This document shows, one piece after another, positions 1-8,978 of a stretch of 64,000 bases of DNA. The stretch spans positions 62,001-126,000 of the forward strand of contig CAJUIA010000006.1 in NCBI GenBank assembly GCA_910586485.1, written 5' to 3'. Below the pieces are notes generated by a model. It did not search any database. It saw only the letters and a program-made list of their open reading frames with translations, and was not told the origin of the DNA. The position numbers and the translations under genes were made by a program. Source of the DNA: an uncultured Acetatifactor sp. Lineage in GTDB: Bacteria; Bacillota; Clostridia; Lachnospirales; Lachnospiraceae. Each line of letters starts with the position of its first letter. Within the stretch, counting starts at the first letter, position 1.

Positions 1-1
1 T

Positions 2-88
2 TACGCAGCAAATGCAGTGTTTGAGTATGAATTGTCCATTAATGGTACTACATATAGAGGTACAATCCCTGAGCGTAAGGGTGTATAA
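2..88 (+). CDS. C-terminal end of an unidentified protein (partial)
   Basis: An open frame enters from the left edge and reads 28 residues to a TAA stop at 86-88, ending in GTIPERKGV. The tail is polar with alternating hydrophobic residues and looks like ordinary coding sequence, but it is too short to assign to a family. It lies on the same strand as the lipoprotein gene that follows. It could be chance, because no start is visible. Confidence 0.35.
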   Translation, partial: YAANAVFEYELSINGTTYRGTIPERKGV

Positions 89-106
89 AAGAAAGGATTG
101 CTTATG

Positions 107-139
107 AAGGGGCATTTTAATACTGGGAGAATGCCCCTT
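107..139 (+). terminator. Hairpin between the partial gene and the lipoprotein gene
   Basis: Perfect 10-bp arms AAGGGGCATT (107-116) and AATGCCCCTT (130-139). No T-run follows. Instead GGGCAATTCTC right after the stem can pair with GAGAATGCCC inside it, giving an alternative hairpin. It may be a terminator without a U-tract or a leader structure for the next gene. Confidence 0.35.
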
Positions 140-199
140 GGGCAATTCTCATAGGCAATTCTTAAGCCTGAGAAGCAGTATATTGCCATAGGAGGATAC

Positions 200-1498
200 A
201 TGAAAATAAGAAAAACAGGGAAGCAAAGAATATCTTTTGTAATAGTGCTTCTGTTCTTAACTCTTATCGGAACCGGCTGCGGAGAGGCTGGGCAGTCCAA
301 AGACCCGGCGCAGACATCCAGGACGGATACGGCATCGAAAGCAGGACTGATGAGCCACGGTTACTTTTTTGAAGAAGAGGGGATTGTTGCAAGCTCGAAG
401 GAGCATTTCATGTATTCCGACTGGGAGCCGGTGGGATTTGATTATATCTGCATGGATCCTACCTGCAGTCATTTGCATGAAAAGTGCAGCGCACGCACGG
501 TTCAGGGTGAACAGAGTATGCTGAAGGATTTTAGCCTGATATATCAGGATCGGCTGATCATTCTGCATACCTATTTTATATTGGAGATCAATCAGGTCTC
601 GGAAACGGTTCAGGAATGGAATCATGTATATCAGACGGATGTTTATGAGGCGGATCTGGACGGGAGTAACAGACGAAAGGTGGCTTCCTTTTTGGGTGCG
701 ATCGGATCACCTACCATGTCCCATGACGCAGTGCTGATGGAGGGGAAGCTTTACTTTGGCGGACCGTCAAAGGAACTGGAGAGAATTGAAAGTGATGCCC
801 AGGGCCAATGGCTGAAGTTCGAGGTGTGGATTGACGATGGGATTTATTGCCTTGACCTTAACGATTATACGGTGAAAACCTTTGCGGTCACGAAGAATAA
901 GGAGGTTAAGGAAGAAGAAGGATACCAGTATGATTTTTATGAGTATGACGGCATGATCTATGGGATGATAAGCAATTTTCAGGGAGGAGACGCGATATGG
1001 TATCGGATTGATCCTGGGTCAGGCGTATGTGAGGAAATCCTGCGCTTTGATTCCGGCGCGCCATGGTTTGGCGGGGCAATCGGCGATAAGGTGTATTATT
1101 TTTATATGGACTCTCAGGAAACGCTCTATGTCAGAGATCTGGCAGCGGAGGCGGAGGAACGGGAGTTCATGACGGTAACCGCGGAGGGTATGCTTGCGAT
1201 GCCTTTTGTTCTGGACGGCCGGCTTCTGCTTGTAAAGGATTATTGTCTGGAAGAAGGGAATCACATGGCAGAGTACACAGTGCTTGACCCGGAGGGAAAG
1301 GTGCTTGATACCATTCGTTATGATGACTATATTACCTTTCTTGATGTGGTGGGAAATAAAATTATTTATTTTAAACGCAAATCCGGTCTTGAATCTGAGA
1401 TATGGTGGGCAGCGAAAGAAGACCTGGAGGATTTGCTGGAAAAGGGGGTACAAATCGGTCCCACTAATGGAGCAACGCTGGATACGCTGAGAAATTAA
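200..1498 (+). CDS. Putative secreted lipoprotein, propeller-like, function unknown
   Basis: A 432-residue protein with a lipoprotein signal: basic start MKIRKTGKQR, a hydrophobic stretch, then the lipobox LIGTGC, so it should be lipid-anchored outside the membrane. GGAGG at 191-195 sets the ATG at 200. The mature part carries the cysteine motif ICMDPTCSH (about residues 93-101) and many short strand-like segments with Y/F-rich repeats, in the style of a beta-propeller binding protein. I recognise no enzyme motif. It is followed after 27 bp by an ABC ATPase and permease, so it may be the surface component of that exporter. That role is inference from position only. Confidence 0.7.
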   Translation: MKIRKTGKQRISFVIVLLFLTLIGTGCGEAGQSKDPAQTSRTDTASKAGLMSHGYFFEEEGIVASSKEHFMYSDWEPVGFDYICMDPTCSHLHEKCSARTVQGEQSMLKDFSLIYQDRLIILHTYFILEINQVSETVQEWNHVYQTDVYEADLDGSNRRKVASFLGAIGSPTMSHDAVLMEGKLYFGGPSKELERIESDAQGQWLKFEVWIDDGIYCLDLNDYTVKTFAVTKNKEVKEEEGYQYDFYEYDGMIYGMISNFQGGDAIWYRIDPGSGVCEEILRFDSGAPWFGGAIGDKVYYFYMDSQETLYVRDLAAEAEEREFMTVTAEGMLAMPFVLDGRLLLVKDYCLEEGNHMAEYTVLDPEGKVLDTIRYDDYITFLDVVGNKIIYFKRKSGLESEIWWAAKEDLEDLLEKGVQIGPTNGATLDTLRN

Positions 1499-1525
1499 CG
1501 AAAGCAGATGCCCGGAGGAATGAAC

Positions 1526-2236
1526 ATGCAGTGTCAACTGGAATTGATTGATATTACAAAATCTTATAAGGGGAAGCTGGCGCTGGACCATTTTTCCTAC
1601 CGGTTTGAGCCGGGAATATACGGGCTGCTGGGGCCCAACGGTGCGGGAAAATCCACGCTGATGAACATTATTACCCAGAATCTGAAAAGCGACGAGGGCA
1701 GGATTTTGTTAAACGGGGTGGAGGCACAGAAGCTGAAGCAGGAGTATATTGCTCACATCGGATATATGCCTCAGCAGCAGTCACTCTATGAAAATCTGAC
1801 GCTGCTGCGCTTCATGTATTATATTGCGGCGCTTAAGGGGATGAAGAAAAAGGAAGCAAGAGAGCAGATTGAGCGTTTGTTAAAGGATGTAGGGCTGTGG
1901 GAGGAGCGCGGCAAGTATATGGGCGGATTTTCCGGCGGGATGAAGCAGAGGGCGCTGGTGGCACAGGCGCTTTTGGGAGATCCGGACATTATCATTTTAG
2001 ACGAGCCAACGGCAGGCCTGGACCCCATCCAGAGGCGGGGAATCCTGGGAATGATTGGCGAGCTTGCTCAGGACAGGATCGTGATGATTTCCACCCATGT
2101 GATGGCGGATATTGACGCCATTGCGAAGGAAGTCCTGATGCTGAGGAAGGGAAAGCTATTAAATAAGCTTTCGCCGGAGGCGGAAAGGCTCGAAGGGGAA
2201 AGCCTGGAGGATATGTACATCAGGCTGTTTGGCTAG
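1526..2236 (+). CDS. ABC transporter ATP-binding protein
   Basis: Cytoplasmic ATPase subunit of an ABC transporter. The Walker A motif GPNGAGKST is near residue 37, the signature FSGGMKQR is about residues 133-140, Walker B IIILDEPTAGLDP follows, and the switch histidine is in ISTHV. GGAGG at 1514-1518 fits the ATG at 1526 (7-nt gap) far better than upstream ATGs at 1508 or 1520, giving 236 residues. The 5-residue hydrophobic run after Walker B is typical of drug, lipid or lantibiotic exporters. It pairs with the permease that begins 46 bp downstream. The substrate is unknown. Confidence 0.9.
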   Translation: MQCQLELIDITKSYKGKLALDHFSYRFEPGIYGLLGPNGAGKSTLMNIITQNLKSDEGRILLNGVEAQKLKQEYIAHIGYMPQQQSLYENLTLLRFMYYIAALKGMKKKEAREQIERLLKDVGLWEERGKYMGGFSGGMKQRALVAQALLGDPDIIILDEPTAGLDPIQRRGILGMIGELAQDRIVMISTHVMADIDAIAKEVLMLRKGKLLNKLSPEAERLEGESLEDMYIRLFG

Positions 2237-2267
2237 TGTCAGCACACTAGGATTCCGCGCAGCGGAA
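2233..2267 (+). other. Two small hairpins between ATPase and permease genes
   Basis: CTAGTG (2233-2238) pairs with CACTAG (2245-2250), overlapping the ATPase stop codon. TTCCGC (2253-2258) pairs with GCGGAA (2262-2267), just before the permease ribosome site GGAGG at 2272. They could tune permease translation or mRNA decay within the operon. No T-run follows. Confidence 0.4.
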
Positions 2268-2281
2268 GCATGGAGGTCAGA

Positions 2282-4408
2282 ATGATAAAAAATGAGTGGA
2301 TTAAGTTATTCAGAAATCGGGTGTTTCTGATCTTTTTTGCGGCGCTGTTTGTGTTTTACGGCTTTTATCTTTACTGGTCGCTGATGCTTTTCAAAAAATC
2401 TGGGGTTGTGGAAAGGGCGCCGGTATCCGTTTATCAGGAGGTCACAAAGGAGCTGGATGGACTTTCCCTTACGGATGAGGAAAAGCTGGAATTTCTTACG
2501 GAGCGTCAGGGGGAGCTGGAAGAGCTTAGGGGGATGATTTTTTCTGCTCAGACGGAGCAGCCGGAGGGAATGACGGCGGGGGCCTTTGATGCCGCACAGC
2601 TTGAGGAAAGGAAGCTTGCGTACGCGGAAGCATGGAATGAGGTAAATCAGGCGGTACACTATCAGGAAATCCGCTCCGGTATTATCAGCAATGCGGATAA
2701 GCAGCTCCGGCGCCTGGACAGGGGAAATTACGGGAAGCTGGAGCGGCGTTATCTGGAGAGCAGCCTGGAAAAGACGAAGGAGGCATACGGGCGGCTGGCG
2801 GAGGTTATGCCGGTATCCGGCCATGCCAGGGGGCTGGAGGCACTGGTGGACAATCCGGTGGCGGACTTCTGCAGCCTGTTTATTATTTTGCTGGCGGTAG
2901 TGGAGCTGGTGACAGTGGAGCGGCAGAAGGAGCAGACTTTTTTATCGAAGAGCATGGTACGGGGCAGGCGGGTACACGGGCTGGTAAAAGCGGCGGTCCT
3001 GGGCGGGCTGTGTGTGCTGGTGACGGTGCTTTTGCTGTTGGAGGGCATCCTTGTCGTCGGAAGAATTTATCCCATTCCGTCTCCTGGAATCCCTGTGCAG
3101 GCGGTGTATCCTTATTGTCCCTTAAAGCTCAGCATCGGTGGATTTTTATGCTTGTATGCGCTGTTAAAGCTTCTGTTTTACTTTTTCTGCGGGGCCTGCT
3201 TTTATCTTGTCTGCTGTCTTCTACGGAGGGTTATTCCGATCTTTCTGGTGATCCTTGGAGGCAGCGGGGCGCTGCTTTCCGCATATTTGTGGATTCCGGA
3301 AACCTCGTATCTCGCGCCGCTGAGAAATGTCAATCCGGTGGTGCTGGGGCAGGCAGGAGAACTGCTGGAGCGTTATCGGTGCGTGAACATATTTGGAATG
3401 GCTGTGAATCGGCTTGTGTATGCGGCAGCTCTGCTTTGCGTGGGGACGGCTGCGCTGCTGCTGGCGGCGGTGAAGGTGTATGCGGAATCGGAGGAAAGGA
3501 GTGTTCTGGCGGAGAGGCGCTCGGAATATGACAAAAAGAAAAGGTGGGGTGTGAGCCTTTTGGGCCATGAGTGCTATAAGGCATTTCGTTCCCAGAGGCT
3601 GCTCCTTGTACTGGCGGTGGCAGCGGCTGTTTCCGTTCCGTATTTAAAGACAATTACTGTGGAAAACGGAAATTCGCTGGAAGAGCTTTTTTACCGTGTC
3701 TATTCTTCTCACGCAGAGGGAGCATATACGGATGAAATCTCGGAGTATATTAAACAGAAACGGGATGAGGTCTTTTTAAATATGTCACGGCCGGAGGTAC
3801 AGCAGAGGGAGAGGGCGGTCTATGAGACGATGTTGTTGGCGCTTTCTAAGATGTCCGAGTATGAGGCGTATCTTTCAGAGCATGAAAACAGCTATTATCT
3901 CAACAGACCCGCTTATATTACGCTGACGGGAGGAAACGGGGCCGCAAACAGGAAGCAGATCGTGACCAATATGCTGATGTACGCATTTGCAATCGTCTGC
4001 TTCGTGCTGACCATGTCGGTGGATTACCAGCGGGGTGAAAACCGCCTTGTCCACTCCACAAAGAGAGGAAGATGGCATTATGCGATAGCCAAGGTGTTCA
4101 TCGGAATGCTGGTCTCGCTGATTCTTCTGGCTCTCTTCCAGGTGCCCACACTCAAGCGTTTGCTGGCCACGGACGGGACGGAATATATTTTCGCGCCTGC
4201 TTACAGCCTTCAGCATCTTTCCTGGGTAGGGGGAGGTATTTCCATAGGCGGGTATCTGTGTCTGCTGTATGCGGCAAGGTTTGCAGGGCTGCTTTTGGTG
4301 ATGGCGTTTTCCTATCTGACCGTGCGGAAGGTAAAGAGCAGTATTGTGGCTATCGTCTGTGTCTGTGCTGTAGTGGAGATTCCGCTGGCGGTGATGCTGC
4401 TGGTGTGA
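2282..4408 (+). CDS. Large ABC-2-type transporter permease
   Basis: Integral membrane partner of the ATPase at 1526. The start at ATG 2282 (MIKNEWIKLFRN) is set by GGAGG at 2272-2276, 5 nt upstream; the ATG at 2270 has no site. The protein has 708 residues in two similar halves. Each begins with an amphipathic E(W/C)(I/Y)KxFR-type coupling segment (KNEWIKLFRN; GHECYKAFRS near residue 420), then one membrane span, a long extracellular loop and further spans. A single gene thus seems to encode both permease halves. The substrate is not visible in the sequence; export of a lipid or peptide would suit the family. Confidence 0.8.
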   Translation: MIKNEWIKLFRNRVFLIFFAALFVFYGFYLYWSLMLFKKSGVVERAPVSVYQEVTKELDGLSLTDEEKLEFLTERQGELEELRGMIFSAQTEQPEGMTAGAFDAAQLEERKLAYAEAWNEVNQAVHYQEIRSGIISNADKQLRRLDRGNYGKLERRYLESSLEKTKEAYGRLAEVMPVSGHARGLEALVDNPVADFCSLFIILLAVVELVTVERQKEQTFLSKSMVRGRRVHGLVKAAVLGGLCVLVTVLLLLEGILVVGRIYPIPSPGIPVQAVYPYCPLKLSIGGFLCLYALLKLLFYFFCGACFYLVCCLLRRVIPIFLVILGGSGALLSAYLWIPETSYLAPLRNVNPVVLGQAGELLERYRCVNIFGMAVNRLVYAAALLCVGTAALLLAAVKVYAESEERSVLAERRSEYDKKKRWGVSLLGHECYKAFRSQRLLLVLAVAAAVSVPYLKTITVENGNSLEELFYRVYSSHAEGAYTDEISEYIKQKRDEVFLNMSRPEVQQRERAVYETMLLALSKMSEYEAYLSEHENSYYLNRPAYITLTGGNGAANRKQIVTNMLMYAFAIVCFVLTMSVDYQRGENRLVHSTKRGRWHYAIAKVFIGMLVSLILLALFQVPTLKRLLATDGTEYIFAPAYSLQHLSWVGGGISIGGYLCLLYAARFAGLLLVMAFSYLTVRKVKSSIVAIVCVCAVVEIPLAVMLLV

Positions 4409-4478
4409 AAATTTTGTTTGACTTAAAATGCGGGTGGCGTTTACAATAGGAGGGGTAAGATATGGAGGGAAAACAGCC

Positions 4479-5885
4479 ATGCCGTTTCTGTCACTTTGGT
4501 TTTATGCTGCCGTTATCATATTGCTGGTGTTGTATTATGCGGTGCCGGTGAAGGCTCGCTGGGGTATACTGCTGGCAGGGAGTCTGGGATTTTATTGCTG
4601 TATTTCAGGCAGGGGGATTTTTGCCCTGCTTTTTTCCGTGCTTGTGGGCTTTGGAACGGGACTTTTTCTGAAGCGGGTAAAAAGGAAAAGAATCCTTTTG
4701 GCGGCGGGCATTGGCGCGGTGCTGCTGCCCTATCTGTCAGGGCGTTTTCTATACGTGGGAAAGCAGAGTATTTTGCAGGCTGTGGGGATTTCTTATTTTA
4801 CCCTGCAGATTATTGCTTATATGGCAGACGTATACAGGGGGGAGGTTCAGCCGGAGCGGAATCCTGCAAAGTTTGCACTGTTTGTTACATTTTTTCCGCA
4901 GATTGTGCAGGGCCCCATTCCCAGGTACGGGCAGCTGGGGCGGCAGTTTTTTGAGAATGTAGTTTTTAAGGAGGACAAGTTTACAAGAGGGTTTCAGTGG
5001 ATTCTGTGGGGCTTTTTTTTAAAGTTGATGATTGCAGACAGGGCCGGCATCGTCGTAGACAGGATTTTTGATAACTGGGAGATTTATACGGGCAGCTATG
5101 TGCTGTTAGGCGGTGTGCTGTACAGCATTCAGCTGTATGCGGATTTCATGGCCTGTGTCTATATGGCAAAGGGGCTGGCTCTGCTGTTTGGAATCGAGCT
5201 TATGGACAATTTCCGGCGGCCTTATTTTTCCGGCAGCATCAGGGAATTTTGGGGAAGATGGCATATTTCCTTAAGCAGCTGGCTGCGGGATTATATTTAT
5301 ATTCCCTTGGGCGGGAATCGGAAGGGAAAGTTCAGAAAATGGCTCAACCTGCTGATGGTTTTCCTTGTCAGCGGGATCTGGCATGGCGTGGGACTGAAAT
5401 ATATTGCCTGGGGCTTGCTCCATGCAGTGTACCAGATTGCAGGTGACGTTACGGGTGGAATCCGGGAAAGGCTATATCGGCTTTTCAAAATTGAAAGCAA
5501 CAGCTTTTTGGCGGCTATTTTGAAAAAAGGCACTACCTTTTTTCTGGTGATGCTGGCCTGGGTAATGTTCCGGGCAGCTTCTCTGAAGGCAGGGCTTAAG
5601 ATGCTGTGGTCGCTCTTTACGGTGTATAATCCCTGGGTTTTGCTGAATGACTCGGTGTTCGAGCTGGGACTGGATTTAAAGGAATGTATGCTTTTGCTAC
5701 TGGCAATCCTGCTGCTTTTTGCGGTCAGTCTTAAAAGCCGGAAGGAGGCGGTGGGGAATTGGCTGATGAAGCAGCACTTGATTTTACGATGGACCGTTTA
5801 CATTGGCGGTATTCTCATGATTGTGGTATATGGTACCTACGGCATGGGATTTGACGCGAGGAATTTTATTTACGGGAGCTTTTAG
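4479..5885 (+). CDS. MBOAT-family membrane O-acyltransferase (first copy)
   Basis: A polytopic membrane O-acyltransferase of the DltB/AlgI class, expected to move acyl (usually acetyl) groups across the membrane for O-acylation of a surface glycan or teichoic acid. Family blocks visible are FWGRWHISLSSWLRDYIYIP, PLGGNRKGK and the catalytic-histidine block SGIWHGVGLKY (His302). The ATG at 4479 (MPFLSLWFYAAV) matches the usual family start and has GGAGGG 9 nt upstream; a 17-residue longer form from 4428 is possible. Length 468 residues is normal. An SGNH-like partner begins 2 nt after its stop, the standard pairing for such systems. Confidence 0.88.
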   Translation: MPFLSLWFYAAVIILLVLYYAVPVKARWGILLAGSLGFYCCISGRGIFALLFSVLVGFGTGLFLKRVKRKRILLAAGIGAVLLPYLSGRFLYVGKQSILQAVGISYFTLQIIAYMADVYRGEVQPERNPAKFALFVTFFPQIVQGPIPRYGQLGRQFFENVVFKEDKFTRGFQWILWGFFLKLMIADRAGIVVDRIFDNWEIYTGSYVLLGGVLYSIQLYADFMACVYMAKGLALLFGIELMDNFRRPYFSGSIREFWGRWHISLSSWLRDYIYIPLGGNRKGKFRKWLNLLMVFLVSGIWHGVGLKYIAWGLLHAVYQIAGDVTGGIRERLYRLFKIESNSFLAAILKKGTTFFLVMLAWVMFRAASLKAGLKMLWSLFTVYNPWVLLNDSVFELGLDLKECMLLLLAILLLFAVSLKSRKEAVGNWLMKQHLILRWTVYIGGILMIVVYGTYGMGFDARNFIYGSF

Positions 5886-5887
5886 CA

Positions 5888-7279
5888 ATGGGAAAACATA
5901 AAAAATATGCTGTAAAGCTGGCTGTGTTTCTGATACTGCTGGCGGTTTCGCTGGGGGCGGTGAACAGGCTGCTGATTCCGAAATATTACTATAACAGCGA
6001 CTGGCCTACCACCTCCACTTATCTGGATTTCTATAATCTGGATAAAGATTCCGTAGATGTGCTGTTTTTAGGCAGCAGTCACTGTGCTGCGGCCTTTTCG
6101 CCTGTGGAGCTGTACCGGGAATACGGGATCAGAAGCTATAACTTAGGCTGTGAGCAGCAAAATCTGCTGGTGTCTTATTATTGGCTTAAGGAAGCACTGC
6201 GGTTTCAGAAGCCGGAATATGTTTTTCTGGATACCTTTATGCTCTTTCCCTATAACGAAGAAGAGGCGCTGAATACTGCAGGGGAGGCCACCGGGAAGGC
6301 AGTGGACGTTATGAAGTGGTCGCCGGTGAAGCTGGAGGCGATTTATAATATATGCAGACTGGATCCGGAGCAGAAGTTATCTGCATATCTGTTTCCCAAT
6401 GAGAGGTTTCATACCAGGTGGAAGGGGCTTTCGGAAGGAGATTTCACCCTGCGGACCATGGCGGCACAGGAGACGCTGATGGGCTTTCGGCCGCTTGATT
6501 TTAACGTGGACATTGAGGGCTATGAGACTTTCGGTAAATGTAAAGAGGAAGAGAAGGAGTATGCGGAGACGGTTGCGGTCATGGAGGTGTATCTGGACAA
6601 GATTTTGCAGCTCTGTGAAGAAAAGAATATCCGTCTGGTGCTGGTTAAGACGCCCACCATGTTCTACAGCCGGGAAGCATACAACACGGTTTGCAGCTAT
6701 GCGGCGGAGCATGGTATCGAGTATCTGGATTTTAATGAGGAATCGCTTTATGCCGCCGCAGGGCTGGATTTTTCTTATGACAGCTGCGACACGGATCATG
6801 TGAGTGTCTCCGGCGCCAAAAAGATCAGCGACTATCTGGGAGAGTGGCTAAAGGTCGAAGGGCTGGCCGGACGTGAGGATGCACAGTGGGAAAAGAGAGT
6901 TCTTTTTGAGGAACACTGCCGGAGGGATGTAAATCTGAAAGGGATAACCGACTATGACCAATACCTGCAGGAGCTTGAAGATGAGAATTATGCTGTTTTT
7001 ATTGTCGCTCTGGGAGAAAATGAGAACTATTATACCGTAACCGACGGAGGGAAGCTTGTGGCGGAAAAGTCTGGCAGAGAAGCACTTGCCGGTCAGGGAA
7101 CGGTACGGAAGGGCCTGACCTGGTATAGCATAGAGCCGGACGCTCTTACCGTCGATGGAGGCAGATACCCTTTGAGTCAGGAGGGAACCAATATCCTGAT
7201 TTATTGTAAGGAAAAACGACAGGTGATCGACAAAGTATATTTTACATTCCATGACGGAAAGGCCGAATGTATCAGGTAA
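5888..7279 (+). CDS. SGNH/GDSL-like envelope protein paired with MBOAT
   Basis: A 463-residue protein with one N-terminal membrane span (residues 8-28) and an extracellular SGNH-hydrolase-like domain. The block-I serine motif is GSSH (62-65) in FLGSSHCAAAF, and the C-terminal Asp-x-x-His-type block is SCDTDHVSVSG (Asp303, His304). In known two-part systems an MBOAT hands the acyl group to an SGNH or DHHW protein that acylates the polymer, and the 2-nt spacing to the MBOAT supports that role. GGGAG lies 9 nt before the ATG. The last 130 residues after the SGNH core are of unknown function. A terminator follows directly. Confidence 0.75.
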   Translation: MGKHKKYAVKLAVFLILLAVSLGAVNRLLIPKYYYNSDWPTTSTYLDFYNLDKDSVDVLFLGSSHCAAAFSPVELYREYGIRSYNLGCEQQNLLVSYYWLKEALRFQKPEYVFLDTFMLFPYNEEEALNTAGEATGKAVDVMKWSPVKLEAIYNICRLDPEQKLSAYLFPNERFHTRWKGLSEGDFTLRTMAAQETLMGFRPLDFNVDIEGYETFGKCKEEEKEYAETVAVMEVYLDKILQLCEEKNIRLVLVKTPTMFYSREAYNTVCSYAAEHGIEYLDFNEESLYAAAGLDFSYDSCDTDHVSVSGAKKISDYLGEWLKVEGLAGREDAQWEKRVLFEEHCRRDVNLKGITDYDQYLQELEDENYAVFIVALGENENYYTVTDGGKLVAEKSGREALAGQGTVRKGLTWYSIEPDALTVDGGRYPLSQEGTNILIYCKEKRQVIDKVYFTFHDGKAECIR

Positions 7280-7286
7280 AAAGGCG

Positions 7287-7333
7287 AAAAGATTTTCTAA
7301 GGTCAAAGTATCTGACCTGAGAAAATCTTTTTT
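7287..7333 (+). terminator. Intrinsic terminator after first MBOAT locus
   Basis: Long hairpin: AAAAGATTTTCT (7287-7298) pairs with AGAAAATCTTTT (7320-7331), with inner AGGTCA/TGACCT, and a T-run at 7328-7333. The A-run on the left also makes it usable for the convergent phosphofructokinase gene. Confidence 0.9.
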
Positions 7334-7417
7334 ACCTTGAAAAATAGCTGTTTGGTAATTTGCCCTAAACTTAAGGATTGTTTGTGCCGCCGCAGGCGGT
7401 ATGGGGGAAAGGGCAAA

Positions 7418-8680
7418 TTACATCTTCAGCACCAGGTGCTGGGGAAGTCCGTTTACCATGAAGGGCTGGTAATCACCCTGAATTAAGGGCTCAATGTAGT
7501 TGATAAATTCATCCGTGATATAGTTGCCTTCCTTGTTTACCCACTCTCTGGGCACCAGCTTTTCGTTGTTGGCAATGCGATGGACATCATAAATGCCTGC
7601 AGAGCTCATATAAGGATCGTCTGCAATACGGTCGATGACCACCATTTTCCCGGTGTCTCCTTCATCGGCGGCCTTTACGGCGGCGCCGCCCACCATGAAC
7701 GCTTCGTTGATGTCTACACGGGAAGCCATGTGGGATGCGCTTCTCTGCAGGGTGGAAAATTCGATGCTTCTGGTTTTGCAGCCCAGCTCCGCACCCAGGA
7801 AGCCGGCCAGATACGCCGCAGTTCCTTGAAGCTGCTTATGCCCAAAAGCGTCTACATAGTCCGCGCCGCCGGACAACTCGCAGACATAGCGTCCGTCTGC
7901 CAGCTTGATGCCTTCCGAGACGGCAATGATAACGGAATCTTTTTTCTTTAACAGCTCACCGGTCTTTTTCAGGAAATGGTCAATGTCGAAGGTAAGCTCC
8001 GGAAGATAGATCAGGTCCGGCCCTTCGCATTCCTCGGTTCTGGCTAAGGCGGTGGCGCCGGTCAGCCAGCCGGCATTGCGGCCCATGACTTCCAGGATGG
8101 TGACCATTTTCCGGTTGTAGGCAAGGCCTAAGGCATCCCGGATGATTTCCTTGGTGGAGGCGGCAATGTATTTTGCCGCGCTGCCGAAGCCGGGGGTGTG
8201 GTCCGTCAGGGCCAGGTCGTTATCAATGGTCTTTGGAACGCCCAGAAATTTCTGCTCATGTCCCTTGACGATGGCGTAATCGGACAGCTTTTTGATGGTA
8301 TCCATGGAGTCGTTGCCGCCGATATAAATAAATGCCTCTATTTCCAATTTATCCAGTATATTGAAGATTTTTTCATAAAGCCCCGGATCCTCATGGATTC
8401 CCGGAAGCTTGTACCTGCAGGATCCCAGAAAGGCAGACGGAGTTCGTTTCAGCAGTTCAATATCCATGTCGGAATGGATCTGGGTGGCCAGGTCTACATA
8501 CTTTTCGTCCAAAAATCCCTCGATCCCGTGAAGCATACCATAAACGGTGTGGAAGCCTCTTTCCTTGGCGGTCTTGTAGACTCCGGCAAGGCTGGAATTA
8601 ATGACGGCGGTGGGGCCGCCGGATTGACCCACGATAATATTGCGCTTTGGGGTGTGCGATACATTGTTGTTTTTAGCCAT
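7418..8680 (-). CDS. pfp: Pyrophosphate-dependent 6-phosphofructokinase
   Basis: Converts fructose-6-phosphate to fructose-1,6-bisphosphate in the cytosol. The glycine-rich start VGQSGGPTAVINSS (17-30), the phosphoryl-donor loop GGNDS (121-125) and PKTIDND (149-155) are visible. Asp in GGNDS and Lys in PKTIDND, in place of Gly in both spots of ATP enzymes (GGDGS, PGTIDND), are the recognised marks of PPi use, so PPi is the likely donor and the step would be reversible. Length 420 is normal for this subgroup. AGGAGG sits 8 nt before the ATG. It stands alone on the minus strand with its own promoter. Confidence 0.9.
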   Translation of the reverse strand: MAKNNNVSHTPKRNIIVGQSGGPTAVINSSLAGVYKTAKERGFHTVYGMLHGIEGFLDEKYVDLATQIHSDMDIELLKRTPSAFLGSCRYKLPGIHEDPGLYEKIFNILDKLEIEAFIYIGGNDSMDTIKKLSDYAIVKGHEQKFLGVPKTIDNDLALTDHTPGFGSAAKYIAASTKEIIRDALGLAYNRKMVTILEVMGRNAGWLTGATALARTEECEGPDLIYLPELTFDIDHFLKKTGELLKKKDSVIIAVSEGIKLADGRYVCELSGGADYVDAFGHKQLQGTAAYLAGFLGAELGCKTRSIEFSTLQRSASHMASRVDINEAFMVGGAAVKAADEGDTGKMVVIDRIADDPYMSSAGIYDVHRIANNEKLVPREWVNKEGNYITDEFINYIEPLIQGDYQPFMVNGLPQHLVLKM

Positions 8681-8701
8681 GATAATACCTCCTTCTTTCT
8701 T

Positions 8702-8730
8702 ATTTTACAGTGAAAAAGGCACTCTGGCAA
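8702..8730 (-). promoter_or_regulatory. Promoter of the phosphofructokinase gene
   Basis: On the minus strand, TTGCCA (8725-8730) and TAAAAT (8702-8707) are separated by exactly 17 bp. The expected start of transcription is about 15 nt upstream of the ATG, leaving a short leader that holds the AGGAGG site. Confidence 0.6.
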
Positions 8731-8869
8731 GCAAAATTATGGAAAAATCCTAATGGCATGTTTATTGTGAAAAAATATGGAAAAAAAGTGCATATTGTGA
8801 TAATATTTATGGTAAAGAAATAAGCGTTCCTGCTGTGGAGGGGGATTCGTGTGAAAAATAAATTTTCAT

Positions 8870-8887
8870 AGGTGAACTTGTTCACCT
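8870..8887. promoter_or_regulatory. Palindromic operator candidate upstream of GGDEF-EAL gene
   Basis: AGGTGAAC-TT-GTTCACCT, perfect 8-bp arms around a 2-bp centre. This is the size and symmetry of a dimeric repressor site. It lies in the 300-bp gap between the divergent phosphofructokinase and GGDEF-EAL genes, 90 bp before the latter. No clear promoter was found next to it. Confidence 0.45.
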
Positions 8888-8978
8888 TGCAAATATTGTG
8901 CCCGCGGCCCATACGCCAAAAAGCTTACGCTTTTCGTCGTCAAGAAATCGCAGGTTGTGGAAAGGCAGGGTTACTAAT

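Noticed and set aside
4462..4550. Short frame from ATG 4462 with GGAGGG upstream, before the first MBOAT
   Set aside because: It runs about 29 codons into the MBOAT gene in another frame with Cys-rich, non-protein-like content; 4479 fits the MBOAT family start.
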